Origin: Clostridia bacterium
GTDB taxonomy: Bacteria; Bacillota; Clostridia; UMGS1883; UMGS1540
Direction: 5' to 3'
Length of the DNA: 39,777 nt
Assembly: GCA_029006755.1 (NCBI GenBank)
Contig: JAQXGO010000022.1
Location: 1 to 39,777 of the forward strand
Part shown: positions 23,392 through 34,250 of the stretch, piece after piece
Numbering within the stretch: position 1 is the first letter of the stretch
Layout of the letters: every line of letters starts with the position of its first letter
Notes under the pieces: generated by a model
Database searches by the model: none
What the model was told of the DNA's origin: nothing
Seen by the model: the letters and a program-made list of their open reading frames with translations, nothing else
Translations under genes and position numbers: made by a program

Positions 23392-24918
23392 ATGTTTGTA
23401 AAGGTAAATACGGCCGGTCTCTATGGAATGGAAGGCCAACCGGTTACAGTGGAAGCAGATGTTTCCCAGGGTATGCCGGCATTTGAAATTGTAGGGTTGC
23501 CGGATACGGCAGTCAAGGAAGCCAAAGAGCGCGTGCGCGCAGCGATCAAGAACTGCGGCTATTCGTTTCCGGCAAGGCGCTTTACGATCAATTTAGCACC
23601 GGCCAGCCTTCGGAAGGCAGGCCCTGCCTTTGATTTGCCGATTGCCGTTGCGCTCCTTTTTGCAACGGAACAAATAAACGGTGTGCCTCCGTCGGATACG
23701 GCTTTTATCGGGGAGGTTTCCTTAGCCGGCGATTTGCGCCCGGTCAGCGGGATTTTGCCGCTTGTCATGGGACTCGCAAGCCATGGGATCAAACAAGTAA
23801 TCGTACCTTATGAGAATGCGCGGGAAGGCGCATTGGTAGAGAACGTCAGCGTGTTTGGCGCAAAAACCTTGTATGATGTTATGCAGCATCTTAAAGGGGA
23901 AGCACGATTGCCGCGCGCCGCGGAAAATGCAAGGCAGCTTTTGGAGGAAGGCAGAGACGGGATGCCGGACTTTGCGGAGGTTAAGGGACAGGAAAACGCA
24001 AAGCGCGCACTGGAAATTGCGGCGGCCGGCGGCCATAATTGTCTGCTGGTGGGGCCGCCCGGCGCAGGCAAGACGATGCTTGCGCAGCGGCTCCCTTCTA
24101 TTTTACCGCCAATGACGCCGGAAGAAGCGTTGGCTGTGACAAGAATTCATAGTGTGGCCGGGCTTTTAAATGAGAACACACCGCTTGTGACCGTGCGCCC
24201 ATTTCGTGCACCCCATCACAGCGCCTCCACGGTAGGGCTAACCGGCGGCGGGCAGTCCGTTCGGCCGGGTGAGATTTCGCTTGCACATGGCGGCGTCCTG
24301 TTTTTAGATGAATTACCTGAATTTCGCCGGGATGCCATGGAGATTCTGCGGCAACCCTTAGAGGACGGACAGGTAACCATAACGCGTGCGGCGGCAACAT
24401 ATACCTACCCCAGCGCCTTTATGCTGGTAGCGGCTATGAACCCTTGCCGGTGCGGATATTACGGCGATCCTACCCATCGCTGCCGCTGTTCGGAAAGCAG
24501 TGTGCGGCAATATGCCGGAAAAATCAGCGGACCGCTTTTGGACAGAATTGATTTAAAGGTGCATGCCCTGCCGGTCAGCTACAAGGCTCTGCAAGGCGGA
24601 CAGGCAGAACCCTCTGCCGTGATACGGGCGCGCGTCATCGCGGCCAGAGAAAGACAAAAGCGCCGTACCGGGCGGGAAATCCATTATGAAAATGCAAAGC
24701 TTGCAGCCGCGGAGTTAGAAAAATACTGCATTCTGACCAAGGAGGCAGAGCGCATGCTGCGAGATGCCTTTACCAGCATGCAGCTGAGTATGCGTGCGTA
24801 TTCACGCATTGTCAAGGTTGCGCGTACCATAGCGGACCTTGCTGATGCAGAAAAAATAGAGAGTATGCATATTGCCGAAGCGGTTCGGTATCACATGGAA
24901 AGCGACAGACTTTCATAG
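23392..24918 (+). CDS. comM: ComM/YifB-family AAA ATPase (Mg-chelatase-like)
   Basis: A 508-aa protein. The N-terminal ChlI-type domain (~1-170) starts FVKVNTAGLYGMEGQPVTVE and contains EIVGLPDTAVKEAKERVRAA. The AAA core has Walker A GPPGAGKT (221-228) and Walker B VLFLDELPEF. A zinc-like cluster NPCRCGYYGD...CRC and the C-terminal Mg-chelatase domain follow. ComM relatives are branch-migration helicases in transformation; the role in Clostridia is less certain. ATG 23392 is chosen because family proteins begin at this MxxKV; 23380 is an alternative. Confidence 0.9.
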   Translation: MFVKVNTAGLYGMEGQPVTVEADVSQGMPAFEIVGLPDTAVKEAKERVRAAIKNCGYSFPARRFTINLAPASLRKAGPAFDLPIAVALLFATEQINGVPPSDTAFIGEVSLAGDLRPVSGILPLVMGLASHGIKQVIVPYENAREGALVENVSVFGAKTLYDVMQHLKGEARLPRAAENARQLLEEGRDGMPDFAEVKGQENAKRALEIAAAGGHNCLLVGPPGAGKTMLAQRLPSILPPMTPEEALAVTRIHSVAGLLNENTPLVTVRPFRAPHHSASTVGLTGGGQSVRPGEISLAHGGVLFLDELPEFRRDAMEILRQPLEDGQVTITRAAATYTYPSAFMLVAAMNPCRCGYYGDPTHRCRCSESSVRQYAGKISGPLLDRIDLKVHALPVSYKALQGGQAEPSAVIRARVIAARERQKRRTGREIHYENAKLAAAELEKYCILTKEAERMLRDAFTSMQLSMRAYSRIVKVARTIADLADAEKIESMHIAEAVRYHMESDRLS

Positions 24919-24943
24919 ATCACAAGTTTTATAGGGGGATAAC

Positions 24944-25378
24944 ATGTCAAGAAAGAAGAGCTTTTTTAAAAGAAATAAAATCTGCTTAAATCCAATCATC
25001 AATTTTCTGTTGTTTTATATCGTTGTCAGAATAGTTCTGCATAATCGGGGAATTTCTATTGGTATGATGACAGGATATGCAATTTGCGCCATCTTAATCA
25101 ATGGGATGACATTTTTATGGCTTACCAAGCATAAGAGAAAATCGAGAGCGGTTTTTTGGCAAACAGTGGGAATTTACAGCGGAATTTTTATTGTGCTTGC
25201 ATTGGCAGCGACGGGATTAAATATTCATATTAACCTCCAAAGTAACACAGCAAGATTGGTATTTCCTCTTTTCCTTGTATCCGTTATCCTTCTTATGGTG
25301 GGAAACGATTTAGGCATATTTCTTCATAACAAACGCAAAGAAAAAAGACGGGAAAAAGATGGAACCTTACCATACTAA
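24944..25378 (+). CDS. Small integral membrane protein of unknown function
   Basis: A 144-aa protein that I do not recognise. It has a basic N-terminus ([11 protein letters not shown]), four hydrophobic segments (about 18-32, 41-60, 69-92, 101-127) and a basic tail ([11 protein letters not shown]). The ribosome site GGGGG lies six bases before ATG. It sits 25 bases after comM and 21 before uvrA on the same strand and is AT-richer than both, so it may be an insertion into the operon. Confidence 0.7.
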   Translation: MSRKKSFFKRNKICLNPIINFLLFYIVVRIVLHNRGISIGMMTGYAICAILINGMTFLWLTKHKRKSRAVFWQTVGIYSGIFIVLALAATGLNIHINLQSNTARLVFPLFLVSVILLMVGNDLGIFLHNKRKEKRREKDGTLPY

Positions 25379-25399
25379 ACAGTAAAAGAGGATGGAACA

Positions 25400-28210
25400 T
25401 TGCAAGATAAAATTGTGATTCGCGGTGCACGCGCCAATAATTTAAAAAACGTAAGTCTTGAAATACCAAGAGATAAACTGGTTGTTTTTACCGGGCTTTC
25501 CGGCAGCGGAAAAACTTCTCTGGCCTTTGACACGATTTATGCCGAGGGACAAAGAAGATATGTGGAAAGCCTTTCCTCCTATGCACGGCAGTTTTTAGGA
25601 CAGATGGAAAAGCCGGATGTAGACTATATAGAAGGACTCTCCCCTGCCATTTCCATTGACCAGAAAACCACCAGTAAGAATCCACGCTCAACTGTGGGCA
25701 CCGTGACGGAGATATATGATTATCTTCGTCTTTTGTATGCAAGGATAGGCGTACCGCATTGCCCGGCTTGCGGCAAGGAGATCAAGAAACAAACGGTTGA
25801 CCAGATGGTAGAAAACATATTGAATCTTCCGGAGGGAACAAAAATTCTGCTTTTGGCACCGGTGGTGCGCGGCAAAAAGGGCGAGTGCCAAAAGGTACTG
25901 GAGAATGCGAGAAAGAGCGGCTTTGTCCGCGTACAGATAGACGGCGAAATGCGGGAGCTGGAGGAGGACATTTCTCTCGATAAAAAGAAAAAACATATGA
26001 TTGAAATTGTCGTGGACCGTTTAGTCATCCGCCCGGATATCCGAAGCAGGCTGGCAGATTCCGTGGAAACCGCCCTGCGCCTTGCAGAAGGTCTTTGCCT
26101 CGTGCAGATCGTGGAGGGAGAAACCCTAACCTTCAGCCAGAACTATGCCTGCCCGGATTGCGGTATCAATATTGAGGAGCTGAGCCCTCGTTCCTTTTCT
26201 TTTAACAGTCCTTTTGGGGCTTGTGCGGCCTGCGGTGGCCTCGGAATACTCAAAAAAATTGACCCGGCCCTGATTTTGCGAGATCCGACCAAGTCCGTGC
26301 TTGACGGCGCATTGGCAGGATGGGGCAGCGGGGATATGGCGGCTATGTATTTAAAGGCGCTGGCAAAGCGATATCAGGTGTCACTCGACACGCCGGTGTG
26401 CGATTGGCCGAAGGAGGCCGTGGATGCGTTATTATATGGGACGGGCGAGGAAAAGCTGGATATGGTCTATACCCGTGCCTATGGAAGCGGCCAATTTCAC
26501 GCGGCCTTTGAGGGTATTATTCCCAACCTGGAACGACGGTATCGGGAAACAAGCTCGATGTTTGCGCGTGGGGAAATTGAAAACTATATGACCGAGAAAT
26601 CTTGTAATGCATGCCATGGCGCAAGGCTGCGGCCGGAAATTCTGGCGGTCACGGTGGGCGATCTTTCCATTCATGCACTGACGGAAAAATCAGTAGGAGA
26701 AATCCTGCACTTCTTGGATGATTTACAGCTTACGGAGAAAAACCGTGCCATTGCGGCACAGATTTTAAAAGAAATTCGCGCGCGGCTGGGATTTTTACAA
26801 AATGTAGGGCTTTCGTACCTGACGTTATCGCGTGCGGCGGGCACACTTTCGGGCGGCGAGGCCCAGCGTATACGGCTTGCCACCCAAATCGGATCCGGTC
26901 TTATGGGCGTTTTATATATTTTGGATGAGCCGAGCATAGGTCTGCATCAGCGCGACAATAAAAAGCTTCTGGCGGCACTGAAAAACCTGCGGGATATGGG
27001 CAACACGCTGATAGTGGTTGAACATGATGAAGAAACTATGTATGAGGCAGACTATATTGTAGATGTCGGCCCCGGCGCAGGTGTGCACGGCGGACAAATT
27101 GTAGCTGCCGGCACTGCGACGGAGATTATGCAGAACCCAAATTCCGAAACCGGCTTGTATCTTTCCGGCAAAAAAAAGATTCCCCTGCCCGCCTGCCGCA
27201 GAAAATCCGATGGGCGGTGGATAAAAATTATCGGCGCAAAGCAGAATAATTTAAAAAACATTGATGTTGCGATTCCTTTGGGCCTGTTTGTGTGCGTTAC
27301 CGGGGTTTCCGGCTCAGGCAAAAGCTCTCTCGTAAACGAAACCCTCTATAAGGCACTGGCATCTGCCTGCAACGGGGCAAGATGTGTCCCCGGCGCACAC
27401 ACGGCGATAGAAGGCATAGAGAATATTGATAAGGTCATTGCCATTGACCAGTCCCCCATCGGACGTACGCCGCGGTCAAACCCTGCGACGTACACAGGCC
27501 TTTTTTCGGATATACGGAATGTGTTTGCCGGCACGAACGAAGCCAAAATGCGCGGCTATTCTGCAGGGCGCTTTAGCTTTAACGTGAAGGGCGGCCGCTG
27601 TGAAGCCTGCACGGGAGACGGCATCATTAAAATTGAAATGCACTTTTTGCCGGACGTGTATGTCCCCTGCGAGGTTTGCCACGGCAAGCGGTACAGCCGC
27701 GAAACCTTAGAGGTGACGTATCGCGGTAAAAATATTTTTGATGTTTTGGATATGACGGTGGAGGAAGGCCTTGCCTTCTTTGAAAACCATCCGAAAATTG
27801 TCAATAAACTGCAAACCTTATATGATGTGGGATGAGGATATATTAAAATCGGCCAGCCCTCTACCCTGCTCTCCGGCGGCGAAGCGCAAAGGGTAAAGCT
27901 TGCAACGGAGCTAGCTAGGCGCAGTACGGGCAAAACCGTATATATTTTGGACGAGCCGACAACCGGCCTGCACATGGCCGATGTGCATAGGCTGATTGAA
28001 ATGCTGCAAAAATTTGTAGATGCCGGGAACACGGTAATTGTCATTGAGCATAATTTAGATGTCATTAAAACGGCGGACTATATTCTGGATATGGGACCGG
28101 AGGGCGGCGACGGCGGCGGTCTTTTAATTGCCAAGGGTAGCCCGGAGGAAGTTGCGGCTGTGCCCACCTCCTACACAGGCCAATTTTTAGCGCCGTATCT
28201 TAAAAAGTAA
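25400..28210 (+). pseudogene. uvrA: UvrA excinuclease subunit interrupted by an in-frame UGA
   Basis: UvrA is the damage-recognising ATPase of nucleotide excision repair. The whole frame would give 936 aa, a normal length, but codon 812 (27833-27835) is TGA. The first part (811 aa, TTG start with GAGGATGG) has Walker [10 protein letters not shown] (32-40), zinc cysteines CPDC...CAAC, signature LSGGEAQR near 483, second Walker [10 protein letters not shown] near 635 and the CEAC...CEVC zinc module. After the stop the same frame goes on: [30 protein letters not shown] and [15 protein letters not shown] to a stop at 28210. The TGA replaces the usual leucine in DVGLGYI. Without readthrough the second signature and Walker B are lost. 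Other genes here use TGA as a normal stop. Confidence 0.9.
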
Positions 28211-28223
28211 AGAGGAAACTGCA

Positions 28224-30731
28224 ATGAAGCTACTGATTATAGACGGCAACAGCATACTGAACCGCGCGTTTTACGCGATCAAAAACCTGACAGCGCCGGA
28301 TGGTCTGCATACCGGCGGTATTTACGGTTTCTTAGTAACGCTTTTTAAAACCATGGACGAGGAAGCGCCGGATATGGTGACGGTAGCCTTTGACGTGAAG
28401 GCACCAACCTTTCGCCACAAGGCCTATGCGTTGTATAAAGCCACGCGTCATGGCATGCCGGAGGAACTTGCAGAGCAGCTACCGGTCCTCAAGGAGGTAC
28501 TGGCGGCCCTTCGTATTCCGATTTTAGAGCTTGCCGGGTACGAGGCGGATGATATTATCGGTACGATTGCCGCCCTTTGCGAGAAGGCCGATGTCGATTG
28601 CCGCATTTTAACCGGGGACCGCGACGATTTGCAGCTTGTAAGCGACAAAACCAAAGTCCTTTTGACCACAACAGCAGCCGGAAAGACGGAAACGGTGTTA
28701 TACGACACGGCGGCAGTGCAGGCAAAATACGGCGTTTCGCCTCGGGCACTGATTGAGGTAAAGGGGCTGATGGGCGATAGCTCGGACAATATTCCCGGTG
28801 TGATGGGCGTAGGCGAAAAGACCGCCTTATCCCTCATTACCAAATATGAAACCATTGAAGGCGTGTATGCCCATATTGCAGATGGCGAAATCCGCGGCGC
28901 CCTGCTTAACAAGCTGCAAAATGGGAAGGATTCGGCATTTTTAAGCCGGGAACTGGGCACAATTTGCCGAGAGGTCCCTCTTTCGGTTTCGCTGGATGAC
29001 TTAAAGCGCCGGGATCCGGATGCAGCCAGTGCGGCTGCGCTGTTTGCGCGCCTTCGCTTTCAATCTTTGGCAAAGCATCTCGAAATGCCGGCAGAAGTGG
29101 CAGACGAGGCGGTGGAGGCTGTGGCCGAACCGTACAAAGGTCAGCTTGCAAATGCCGAAACCATATATCTCTGCCAAGAAGGGGATATTCTATACGCCGC
29201 CAAAGGCGAAGCGGTATACCAAATGGATTGGGAGGCGGCCAAGCCTTTGCTGGCAAACGAAGCGTGTAAAAAAGTATGCCACGGCATGAAAAATTTACTG
29301 GTGCTGGCAGCAGAAAAGGGATGCAAGGCCAATGGATTTGTGTTTGATACGGCTTTAGCGGCGTATCTTTTAGACCCGGCACGGCAGGCGTATGGCTTGC
29401 CTGCACTTTGCGAAACGTATCTGTCCAAACGGCCGGCCGATATGGCGGCCGCCGCGACGCTCATCCCGGATTTAGAAGTAAGCCTTAGCGAAGAACTGGA
29501 AAAACGTGAACAGACGGCTCTGTATCGGGAGGTGGAACTGCCTCTTGCCGCCCTTCTTGCAGAAATGCAAATCGAGGGGGTTTTGGTGGAAAAGGAACAG
29601 CTTGCTTCCCTTTCGGCATTTTTAGAGGAAAAATTGCAAAAAACGGAGGCGGAGATTTACGCTCTGGCCGGATGTACCTTTAATATTCAATCGCCTAAGC
29701 AGCTCGGCAGTGTTCTATTCGAAACCCTGCAGCTGCCGGTGATAAAAAAGACAAAAAGCGGGTATTCTACGGATGTGAGCGTGCTCGAAAAGCTGGCACC
29801 GAAGCATCCGATTGTTGCGCATGTACTGGAATACAGACAGCTTGCCAAACTCAAATCCACCTATGCGGATGGATTGACAGCGGTCATTCATCCCGAAACC
29901 GGGCGGATTCATTCTACCTTTCACCAAACGGTCACCACCACGGGGCGCATTAGCTCCGCGGACCCGAACCTTCAAAACATTCCGGTCAGAAGCGAAATGG
30001 GACGGGAAATCCGCAAGGTTTTTGTCGCCAGGGAAGGGTATAGCCTTGTGGATGCCGACTATTCGCAAATTGAGCTGCGCGTGCTTGCACACATGGCGAA
30101 GGATGCGCGCATGCAGGAGGCGTTTTTACACGGCGAGGATATTCATACCCATACCGCATCGGAAATCTTTGGCGTGCCGGAGTGCATGGTAACCCCCGAA
30201 ATGCGCAGTCGCGCAAAAACCATTAATTTCGGCATTGTGTACGGAATGGGCGATTTTACGTTGGCCGGCAGCCTTGGCGTATCCCGGAAGGAGGCGCATG
30301 CTTATATTGAAAGCTATATGGAAACGTACAGCGGCGTGCGTGCCTTTATGCAAAAGTCCATCGAAACTGCGCGGGAAAACGGCTATGTAAAGACCATTTT
30401 AAATCGCCGCCGCTATATCCCCGAAATAACGTCTACAAACTATAATGTGCGTGCGTTTGGGGAACGCGTGGCCATGAATGCACCGATTCAGGGCAGTGCG
30501 GCCGATATTATCAAGCTTGCCATGCTGCGGGTTGCGGCAGCTCTAAAAGAAAAAGCACCGCGCTCCCGCCTGATTTTGCAGGTGCATGATGAATTGATTG
30601 TGGAGGCACATGCGGAGGAGCTCTCTACGGTACAGATTCTGATGCGGCGGGAGATGGAGAACGCCTATGCGTTGTCTGTGCCGATGACGGTGGACATTGG
30701 CACCGGCGAAAGTTGGTACGCGGCAAAATAG
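28224..30731 (+). CDS. polA: DNA polymerase I
   Basis: An 835-aa repair and replication polymerase. A 5'-3' exonuclease domain occupies ~1-290 (LLIIDGNSILNRAFYA, GYEADDIIGT, LTGDRDDLQL, GDSSDNIPGV). The middle 3'-5' exonuclease-like domain keeps only FDTALAAYLLDP and lacks the DxE motif, so proofreading is probably absent, as in many Firmicutes. The polymerase domain (~430-835) has motif A DADYSQIELR (D610), motif B KTINFGIVYG (~665) and motif C VHDELIVEA (H788, D789). It starts 13 bases after the uvrA frame ends and is followed by coaE. Confidence 0.96.
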   Translation: MKLLIIDGNSILNRAFYAIKNLTAPDGLHTGGIYGFLVTLFKTMDEEAPDMVTVAFDVKAPTFRHKAYALYKATRHGMPEELAEQLPVLKEVLAALRIPILELAGYEADDIIGTIAALCEKADVDCRILTGDRDDLQLVSDKTKVLLTTTAAGKTETVLYDTAAVQAKYGVSPRALIEVKGLMGDSSDNIPGVMGVGEKTALSLITKYETIEGVYAHIADGEIRGALLNKLQNGKDSAFLSRELGTICREVPLSVSLDDLKRRDPDAASAAALFARLRFQSLAKHLEMPAEVADEAVEAVAEPYKGQLANAETIYLCQEGDILYAAKGEAVYQMDWEAAKPLLANEACKKVCHGMKNLLVLAAEKGCKANGFVFDTALAAYLLDPARQAYGLPALCETYLSKRPADMAAAATLIPDLEVSLSEELEKREQTALYREVELPLAALLAEMQIEGVLVEKEQLASLSAFLEEKLQKTEAEIYALAGCTFNIQSPKQLGSVLFETLQLPVIKKTKSGYSTDVSVLEKLAPKHPIVAHVLEYRQLAKLKSTYADGLTAVIHPETGRIHSTFHQTVTTTGRISSADPNLQNIPVRSEMGREIRKVFVAREGYSLVDADYSQIELRVLAHMAKDARMQEAFLHGEDIHTHTASEIFGVPECMVTPEMRSRAKTINFGIVYGMGDFTLAGSLGVSRKEAHAYIESYMETYSGVRAFMQKSIETARENGYVKTILNRRRYIPEITSTNYNVRAFGERVAMNAPIQGSAADIIKLAMLRVAAALKEKAPRSRLILQVHDELIVEAHAEELSTVQILMRREMENAYALSVPMTVDIGTGESWYAAK

Positions 30732-30745
30732 AAAAGGAGAAAGAC

Positions 30746-31318
30746 ATGCGAATATGGCTTACAGGCGGCAGCGGCAGCGGAAAAAGTACCGCCGCTACTG
30801 TCTTTGCAAAAAATGGATTTATCGTTGTAGATGCGGATAAAATTGCGCGGGAGATTTTACTGCCGGGCCGGGAGGGTTTCCGGGCTGTCCAAAAGGCGTT
30901 TCCGACAGTGCCTCTCCAAGCAGACGGCACCATAGACCGCCGGTATCTGGCATCCTTGGTTTTTGGAAATCCGGCAAATCTTTCGGTATTAAATGCATGT
31001 ACACATCCATATATTATACAAGAGATTCTGCGGCAGAGTGCTGCGGCAGAACATGTAGTGATTGATGCACCGCTGCCCAATACGTTTGGAGTCCCCTGCG
31101 ACTGCACCTTGGCGCTGTGTGCGCCGCGTAATGTGCGGATAGAGCGCATTATGGCGCGGGACGGCATTACACGTGCGGAGGCGGAAAACCGCATAGACGC
31201 GCAGGAGGACGATGATACATATTGTCAATCAGCGGATGCAGTATTCTATAATGACAGCACGGAGGCGGCACTGGCTGAAAAGGTGCAGGCCTGGATTTTA
31301 GAGAGGAAAGCAAATTGA
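30746..31318 (+). CDS. coaE: Dephospho-CoA kinase
   Basis: A 190-aa enzyme making the last step of coenzyme A synthesis. The P-loop TGGSGSGKST includes K13 and S14. IVVDADKIAREIL and YLASLVFGNPANLSVLNACTHP match the CoA-binding and lid regions, though the usual R-rich text is a little diverged. ATG at 30746 follows AAAAGGAGAAAG. It is adjacent to polA, a common pairing, and ends in an overlap with the next gene (TTGA). Confidence 0.92.
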   Translation: MRIWLTGGSGSGKSTAATVFAKNGFIVVDADKIAREILLPGREGFRAVQKAFPTVPLQADGTIDRRYLASLVFGNPANLSVLNACTHPYIIQEILRQSAAAEHVVIDAPLPNTFGVPCDCTLALCAPRNVRIERIMARDGITRAEAENRIDAQEDDDTYCQSADAVFYNDSTEAALAEKVQAWILERKAN

Positions 31319-31869
31319 AAAGACGAAGATCGGGTTGCGTGACGCGGATTTGCAGCGTTTTATTGACGGTAATTTTAGCTGTTGTTTTGGCAAGAGCAGT
31401 GGTCAAACGCATTTTCCCTATGCCCTATGAAGACGAAATCACCGCGGCGGCGCAGCAATATCAGCTGTCGCCTGCGCTTTTATTTGCCCTGATCAAGGCA
31501 GAAAGCAATTTTGATGCAAATGCAACCTCTGCCAAAGGAGCAAAAGGACTTACACAGCTTATGGAGAAAACGGCGGTCTGGTGCGCCAAGAAAAGCGGGT
31601 TGCCTTTAACCGATATCTATAACCCGGCGCAGAATATTGCGATTGGGGCGTATTATCTGCAGTATCTGATGCACATGTATAACGGCGAGGAGGCATGTGC
31701 CATTGCGGCCTATAACGCAGGCCACAGCCGGGTGGACACATGGCTGTGCGATGAAAGATACTCCGCAGACGGGAAACAGCTTTCTGCCATTCCCTTTGCG
31801 GAAACCGAACAATATGTAAAAAAAATTACCTTTTATAAAAAGATCTACGCCTGGCGCATGTCCCAATAG
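31315..31869 (+). CDS. Soluble-type lytic transglycosylase (SLT domain), membrane-anchored
   Basis: A 184-aa protein. A basic start and one hydrophobic segment (~10-29) anchor or export it. The SLT domain (~38-170) carries the catalytic glutamate E63 in LFALIKAESNFD, then GAKGLTQLMEKTA and CAIAAYNAGHSRVDTW. It cleaves peptidoglycan between MurNAc and GlcNAc with 1,6-anhydro formation. TTG start at 31315 overlaps the coaE stop; GAGAGGAAAG is at the right distance and no ATG is available. Confidence 0.9.
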   Translation: MKRRRSGCVTRICSVLLTVILAVVLARAVVKRIFPMPYEDEITAAAQQYQLSPALLFALIKAESNFDANATSAKGAKGLTQLMEKTAVWCAKKSGLPLTDIYNPAQNIAIGAYYLQYLMHMYNGEEACAIAAYNAGHSRVDTWLCDERYSADGKQLSAIPFAETEQYVKKITFYKKIYAWRMSQ

Positions 31870-31881
31870 GAGGAAAGACAA

Positions 31882-34224
31882 ATGGATGCGATATTTACCG
31901 TAGAATTTCATAAAATACGCACGCAGCTTGCAACCTATGCGGCCACAGCGGAAGCAAGAGAACAGCTACAACGGCTTATGCCGGCTAAAACGGCGGCAGC
32001 GGCCGTCAAACTTTTAGCGGAAACCGAGGAAGCACGGCGAATTACGGCTAAGGAAGGGGCGGCACCGATTATACCCCTTTCCCCTATAGACGGTGCGGTA
32101 AAGCGCAGCCGGGTTGGCGCAACCCTCTCGTGTGCAGAGCTTTTGCGCATCGCTTCGGTACTGCGCGCATCACAAAGCTTTCTGCGTTATACCGATGTGC
32201 CGGCGTATGCGGAAACCTATCCGCTATTAGCGGCAAAAACTGCGCTTTTATGCCCATTGCAGGATACAAGAAGGCATATTGAAGCGGCAATTTTGGACGA
32301 AAATACAATCGCGGCAGATGCCAGTGAAGCACTTGCGGCCATTCGGCGTAAACAGCAATCAACCTCCAACAAGATACGCGAGATTTTAGAAGAAATCATC
32401 CGCAGCCAAACCTATGCGAAGGTGCTACAGGAACAACTGGTTACCCAGCGCGGCGGCCGCTTTGTTGTGCCGGTGCGGGCAGAACAAAAAGGCGCACTGC
32501 CCGGCGTCGTGCATGACACCTCCCAATCCGGCTCTACCCTATTCGTCGAACCCATGCGCGTTGTGGAGGCAAACAATGCGCTGCAGCGTTTGGCGGCGGA
32601 GGAAAAAGAAGAAATACAAAGAATTTTGGCGGCACTGTCTGCAGAAGTGGTCCCCGTATCGCAGGAAATTTTAGAGAATTACCGCATTCTGGTTGCCCTC
32701 GATGTGATTTTTGCCAAGGCGGCATATGGGGACAAGCTTCGGGCGGTGTGTCCACAGGTGACGGAAAACGGCGTGGTGGAAATCCGCCGCGGCCGGCATC
32801 CGCTGATTCCGGCGGACAAGGTTGTGCCGATTGATATTTCCATTGGAACAGGATTTGATACATTAGTCATTACCGGCCCGAACACGGGCGGCAAAACTGT
32901 TTCCCTCAAAACCATGGGGCTTATGGTTTTGATGGCTGCGGCCGGCTTGCCGATTCCGGCACAAGAAGGCTCTAAGGTTGCAGTGTTTGAAAAAGTATTT
33001 GCGGATATTGGCGATGAGCAGAGCATTGAGCAGTCCCTCAGTACCTTTTCGGCACACATGGTCAATATCGTGGATATTCTGCGCGATGCGGACAGCAACA
33101 CGTTGGTTTTGCTGGATGAATTAGGCGCAGGCACAGACCCGGGCGAAGGTGCGGCACTTGCTACAACCATTTTACAGGCACTGCGCGAGAAGGGCGCAAA
33201 AACGGTGGCAACCACCCATTACAGCGAGATAAAAATGTATGCCCTGACCACGGAAGGCGTTGAAAATGCGGCATGTGAATTTGATGTGCAAACCCTGCGG
33301 CCGACCTATCGACTGCATATTGGCGCATTGGGGCGCAGTAATGCTTTTGCAATTGCGGCACAGCTTGGCATGCCGGCAGAGCTTCTCGATAAAGCAAAGA
33401 GCCTGATTACAGCGGAAAACACCAGATTTGAAGATGTGATTTCTTCATTGGAAAGCCGCCGCAAGGGCGCGGAGGAAGACCGCGAGGCGGCACGGCAGGA
33501 TAGAGAGGTACAGGAAAAATTGCGGCGCAAACTGGAAGAGGATGCGGAAAGAACCGAAGCAAAACGGAATAAAATCCTCGATGCCGCAAGGCAGGAGGCG
33601 CGGCGGATTCTGCAGGAGGCAAAAACAGAAATTGATACCCGTATCAAAGAAGCCAATGCGGCCGAAAACAAGAAGAAAGCGCTGGAGGCAGCGCGCCATG
33701 CAGTCGGGAAAAAGCTGGATAGCGTTAGCACTGCGCTTTCCAAAAATGTGATGAAAGCATCGCGGATTGCACTTGCACCCGAGGAGATTCAGCCCGGTAC
33801 GCCGGTGTTTTTAGAGGCTATGGGGCAAAGAGGCGTTGCGCTTCGTGCGCCGGATAAAGACGGAATAGTGGAGGTGCAGGTCGGGCCAATGAAGATAAAA
33901 ACCCGGGCATCTACGTTATCGGCCGCCCCGGCGGAGAAAAAACCTACGCGCCACGTAACCACAAGGCATGGCGGCGGTTCGGCAGCGCACCAGGAAGTGG
34001 ATTTGCGAGGCATGACCTTGGACGAGGCAATCCTCGTTACGGAAAAATTTATTGATGATGCAGTGCTTGCCCACCTTGAAACCGTAACCATTATTCACGG
34101 CAAGGGAACAGGTGTACTCCGAAGCGGTATTCAGAGCATGCTGAAAACCCATCCATCCGTCAAAAGCTATCGCCTTGGTCGGTATGGCGAAGGGGAGGAT
34201 GGAGTGACTGTGGTCACCTTGTAA
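31882..34224 (+). CDS. mutS2: MutS2 endonuclease/ATPase
   Basis: A 780-aa protein. It lacks the MutS mismatch-reading N-domain. Core helices precede Walker A GPNTGGKT (332-339), Walker B LLDELGAGTDPGEG and the late ATPase text ATTHYSEIKMYA. A long charged coiled coil (~510-630, EEDREAARQDREVQEKL) follows, then a KOW-like stretch and the C-terminal Smr nuclease domain (~705-780, EVDLRGMTLDEA, IIHGKGTGVLRSGI). MutS2 acts on recombination intermediates and collided ribosomes in Firmicutes. The ribosome site AGGAGG precedes ATG by nine bases. Confidence 0.95.
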   Translation: MDAIFTVEFHKIRTQLATYAATAEAREQLQRLMPAKTAAAAVKLLAETEEARRITAKEGAAPIIPLSPIDGAVKRSRVGATLSCAELLRIASVLRASQSFLRYTDVPAYAETYPLLAAKTALLCPLQDTRRHIEAAILDENTIAADASEALAAIRRKQQSTSNKIREILEEIIRSQTYAKVLQEQLVTQRGGRFVVPVRAEQKGALPGVVHDTSQSGSTLFVEPMRVVEANNALQRLAAEEKEEIQRILAALSAEVVPVSQEILENYRILVALDVIFAKAAYGDKLRAVCPQVTENGVVEIRRGRHPLIPADKVVPIDISIGTGFDTLVITGPNTGGKTVSLKTMGLMVLMAAAGLPIPAQEGSKVAVFEKVFADIGDEQSIEQSLSTFSAHMVNIVDILRDADSNTLVLLDELGAGTDPGEGAALATTILQALREKGAKTVATTHYSEIKMYALTTEGVENAACEFDVQTLRPTYRLHIGALGRSNAFAIAAQLGMPAELLDKAKSLITAENTRFEDVISSLESRRKGAEEDREAARQDREVQEKLRRKLEEDAERTEAKRNKILDAARQEARRILQEAKTEIDTRIKEANAAENKKKALEAARHAVGKKLDSVSTALSKNVMKASRIALAPEEIQPGTPVFLEAMGQRGVALRAPDKDGIVEVQVGPMKIKTRASTLSAAPAEKKPTRHVTTRHGGGSAAHQEVDLRGMTLDEAILVTEKFIDDAVLAHLETVTIIHGKGTGVLRSGIQSMLKTHPSVKSYRLGRYGEGEDGVTVVTL

Positions 34225-34250
34225 GCAGGGTGGATAGAAAGGAAGACACC

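Noticed and set aside
27833-27835. UGA as selenocysteine or a reassigned tryptophan codon
   Set aside because: The family residue is leucine, no SECIS-like need is known, and several genes in the window end in TGA as a true stop.
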